From the NCBI RefSeq assembly GCF_027891095.1, contig NZ_JAQIIO010000003.1:186001-250000 (forward strand): 64,000 nt of DNA, in the 5' to 3' direction. The notes beneath the pieces were generated by a model. That model was not told the origin of the DNA, made no database searches, and worked only from the letters and a program-made list of their open reading frames with translations. This document shows positions 63,681 to 64,000 of the stretch, in pieces. How positions within the stretch are numbered: the stretch's first letter is position 1; every line of letters starts with the position of its first letter. Made by a program: the position numbers and the translations under genes. Source of the DNA: Aliiroseovarius salicola (GTDB lineage: Bacteria; Pseudomonadota; Alphaproteobacteria; Rhodobacterales; Rhodobacteraceae).

Positions 63681-64000
63681 TGCTTTTGTCCTCCGGATAA
63701 AGGGCAGCCTTGAACGGCGCTTCACCCAGACGGCGGAAGGCGTCGAGGAAGGTCTCGTCTGGTCCATCGCGCAGGTCGAGATAGGCCAGCAGGATGCGTT
63801 CAATCGCCGGCACGATCTGGTCATACGAAAAGCCCGGCCCGGCGCGTTTGCCGATCACCGTGTCCGCCCCACCGTCACCACCAAGGGTGATCTGGTAGTT
63901 TTCAACACCGGCGCGGTCCAGACCCAGAATGCCGATATGGCCCAGGTGGTGGTGTCCGCAGGCATTGATGCAGCCCGAGATCTTCAGCTTGATCGGCCCG
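63670..64000 (-). CDS. cysI: sulfite reductase hemoprotein, C-terminal part (gene runs off the window)
   Basis: The frame is open to the window edge, giving 110 visible residues of a siroheme and 4Fe-4S reductase. The start of the visible part reads KLKISGCINACGHHHLGHIG, the C-terminal pair of cluster/siroheme cysteines. The first 450 or so residues lie outside the window. Its end overlaps cysH by 11 bases. Confidence 0.9.
   Translation of the reverse strand, partial: GPIKLKISGCINACGHHHLGHIGILGLDRAGVENYQITLGGDGGADTVIGKRAGPGFSYDQIVPAIERILLAYLDLRDGPDETFLDAFRRLGEAPFKAALYPEDKSNAA

Overview
The window reads as a stretch of chromosome from an alphaproteobacterium of the Rhodobacteraceae, most likely the marine Roseobacter group. 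This rests on protein content recalled from that family: a long lysine-rich TatB, a ccmABCDG block after secDF and an Mth938-like gene, a cysI-cysH-DUF934-ferredoxin reductase order, DUF1178, DUF6314 and DUF815 proteins, and GC-rich coding. It also rests on a dispersed GC-rich intergenic repeat with an AAGAAAAAAG tail. No rRNA, tRNA, insertion sequence, prophage or CRISPR array was seen.

Layout. 1-8.4 kb: truncated M16 peptidase, RimJ/RimL-type acetyltransferase, FAD-linked oxidase, apt with a DUF418 membrane protein, a SulP anion transporter, a flavin reductase divergent from a GNAT protein. 8.6-15.2 kb: nitrogen-PTS enzyme ptsP and aspartokinase lysC on the minus strand, with cysK and a LysR regulator between them. 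15.4-25.1 kb: housekeeping and accessory singles (SDR, DUF1178, NUDIX, mtfA-like, metG, YegD-like Hsp70, MFS, orphan ABC ATPase, hydrolase). 25.3-27.1 kb: tatABC. 27.2-30.4 kb: a DUF1905-like protein, a DUF815 ATPase behind a three-copy 32-bp-period repeat, a secreted protein and a small subtilisin. 30.6-39.4 kb: serS, yajC, a fused secDF, a TSUP transporter and cytochrome c maturation genes ccmABCDG (ccmD is only 50 residues). 39.6-49.6 kb: SDR, DUF1223, an LpxL-like acyltransferase, an isolated fliG, purB, secreted small proteins, dnaB, pyrE and pyrC. 50.1-56.4 kb: a minus-strand glycosyltransferase/sulfotransferase operon. 56.7-64 kb: XdhC-like, SRAP, TRIC channel, an alanine-rich anchored protein, infC, cytochrome c, ferredoxin-NADP reductase, DUF934, cysH and the end of cysI.

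How genes fit together. cysI-cysH-DUF934-fpr forms an assimilatory sulfate reduction block, with cysK elsewhere in the window as the final sulfide-fixing step and SulP as a possible sulfate uptake route. The sulfotransferase in the glycan operon would use PAPS from the same pathway. Tat, YajC/SecDF and Ccm together are an export and cytochrome assembly core. purB, pyrC, pyrE and apt are nucleotide genes.

Most interesting points: an infC that can only start at ATA; a glycosyltransferase fused to a sulfotransferase-like domain that has lost its P-loop lysine, next to an intact sulfotransferase and two sister glycosyltransferases; three direct repeats with exact 32-bp spacing before the DUF815 ATPase; a perfect DnaA box before dnaB; a near-consensus CtrA box before the isolated fliG; a seven-copy dispersed repeat family; and a probably frameshifted small gene at a 14-bp-arm hairpin near 50.04 kb.
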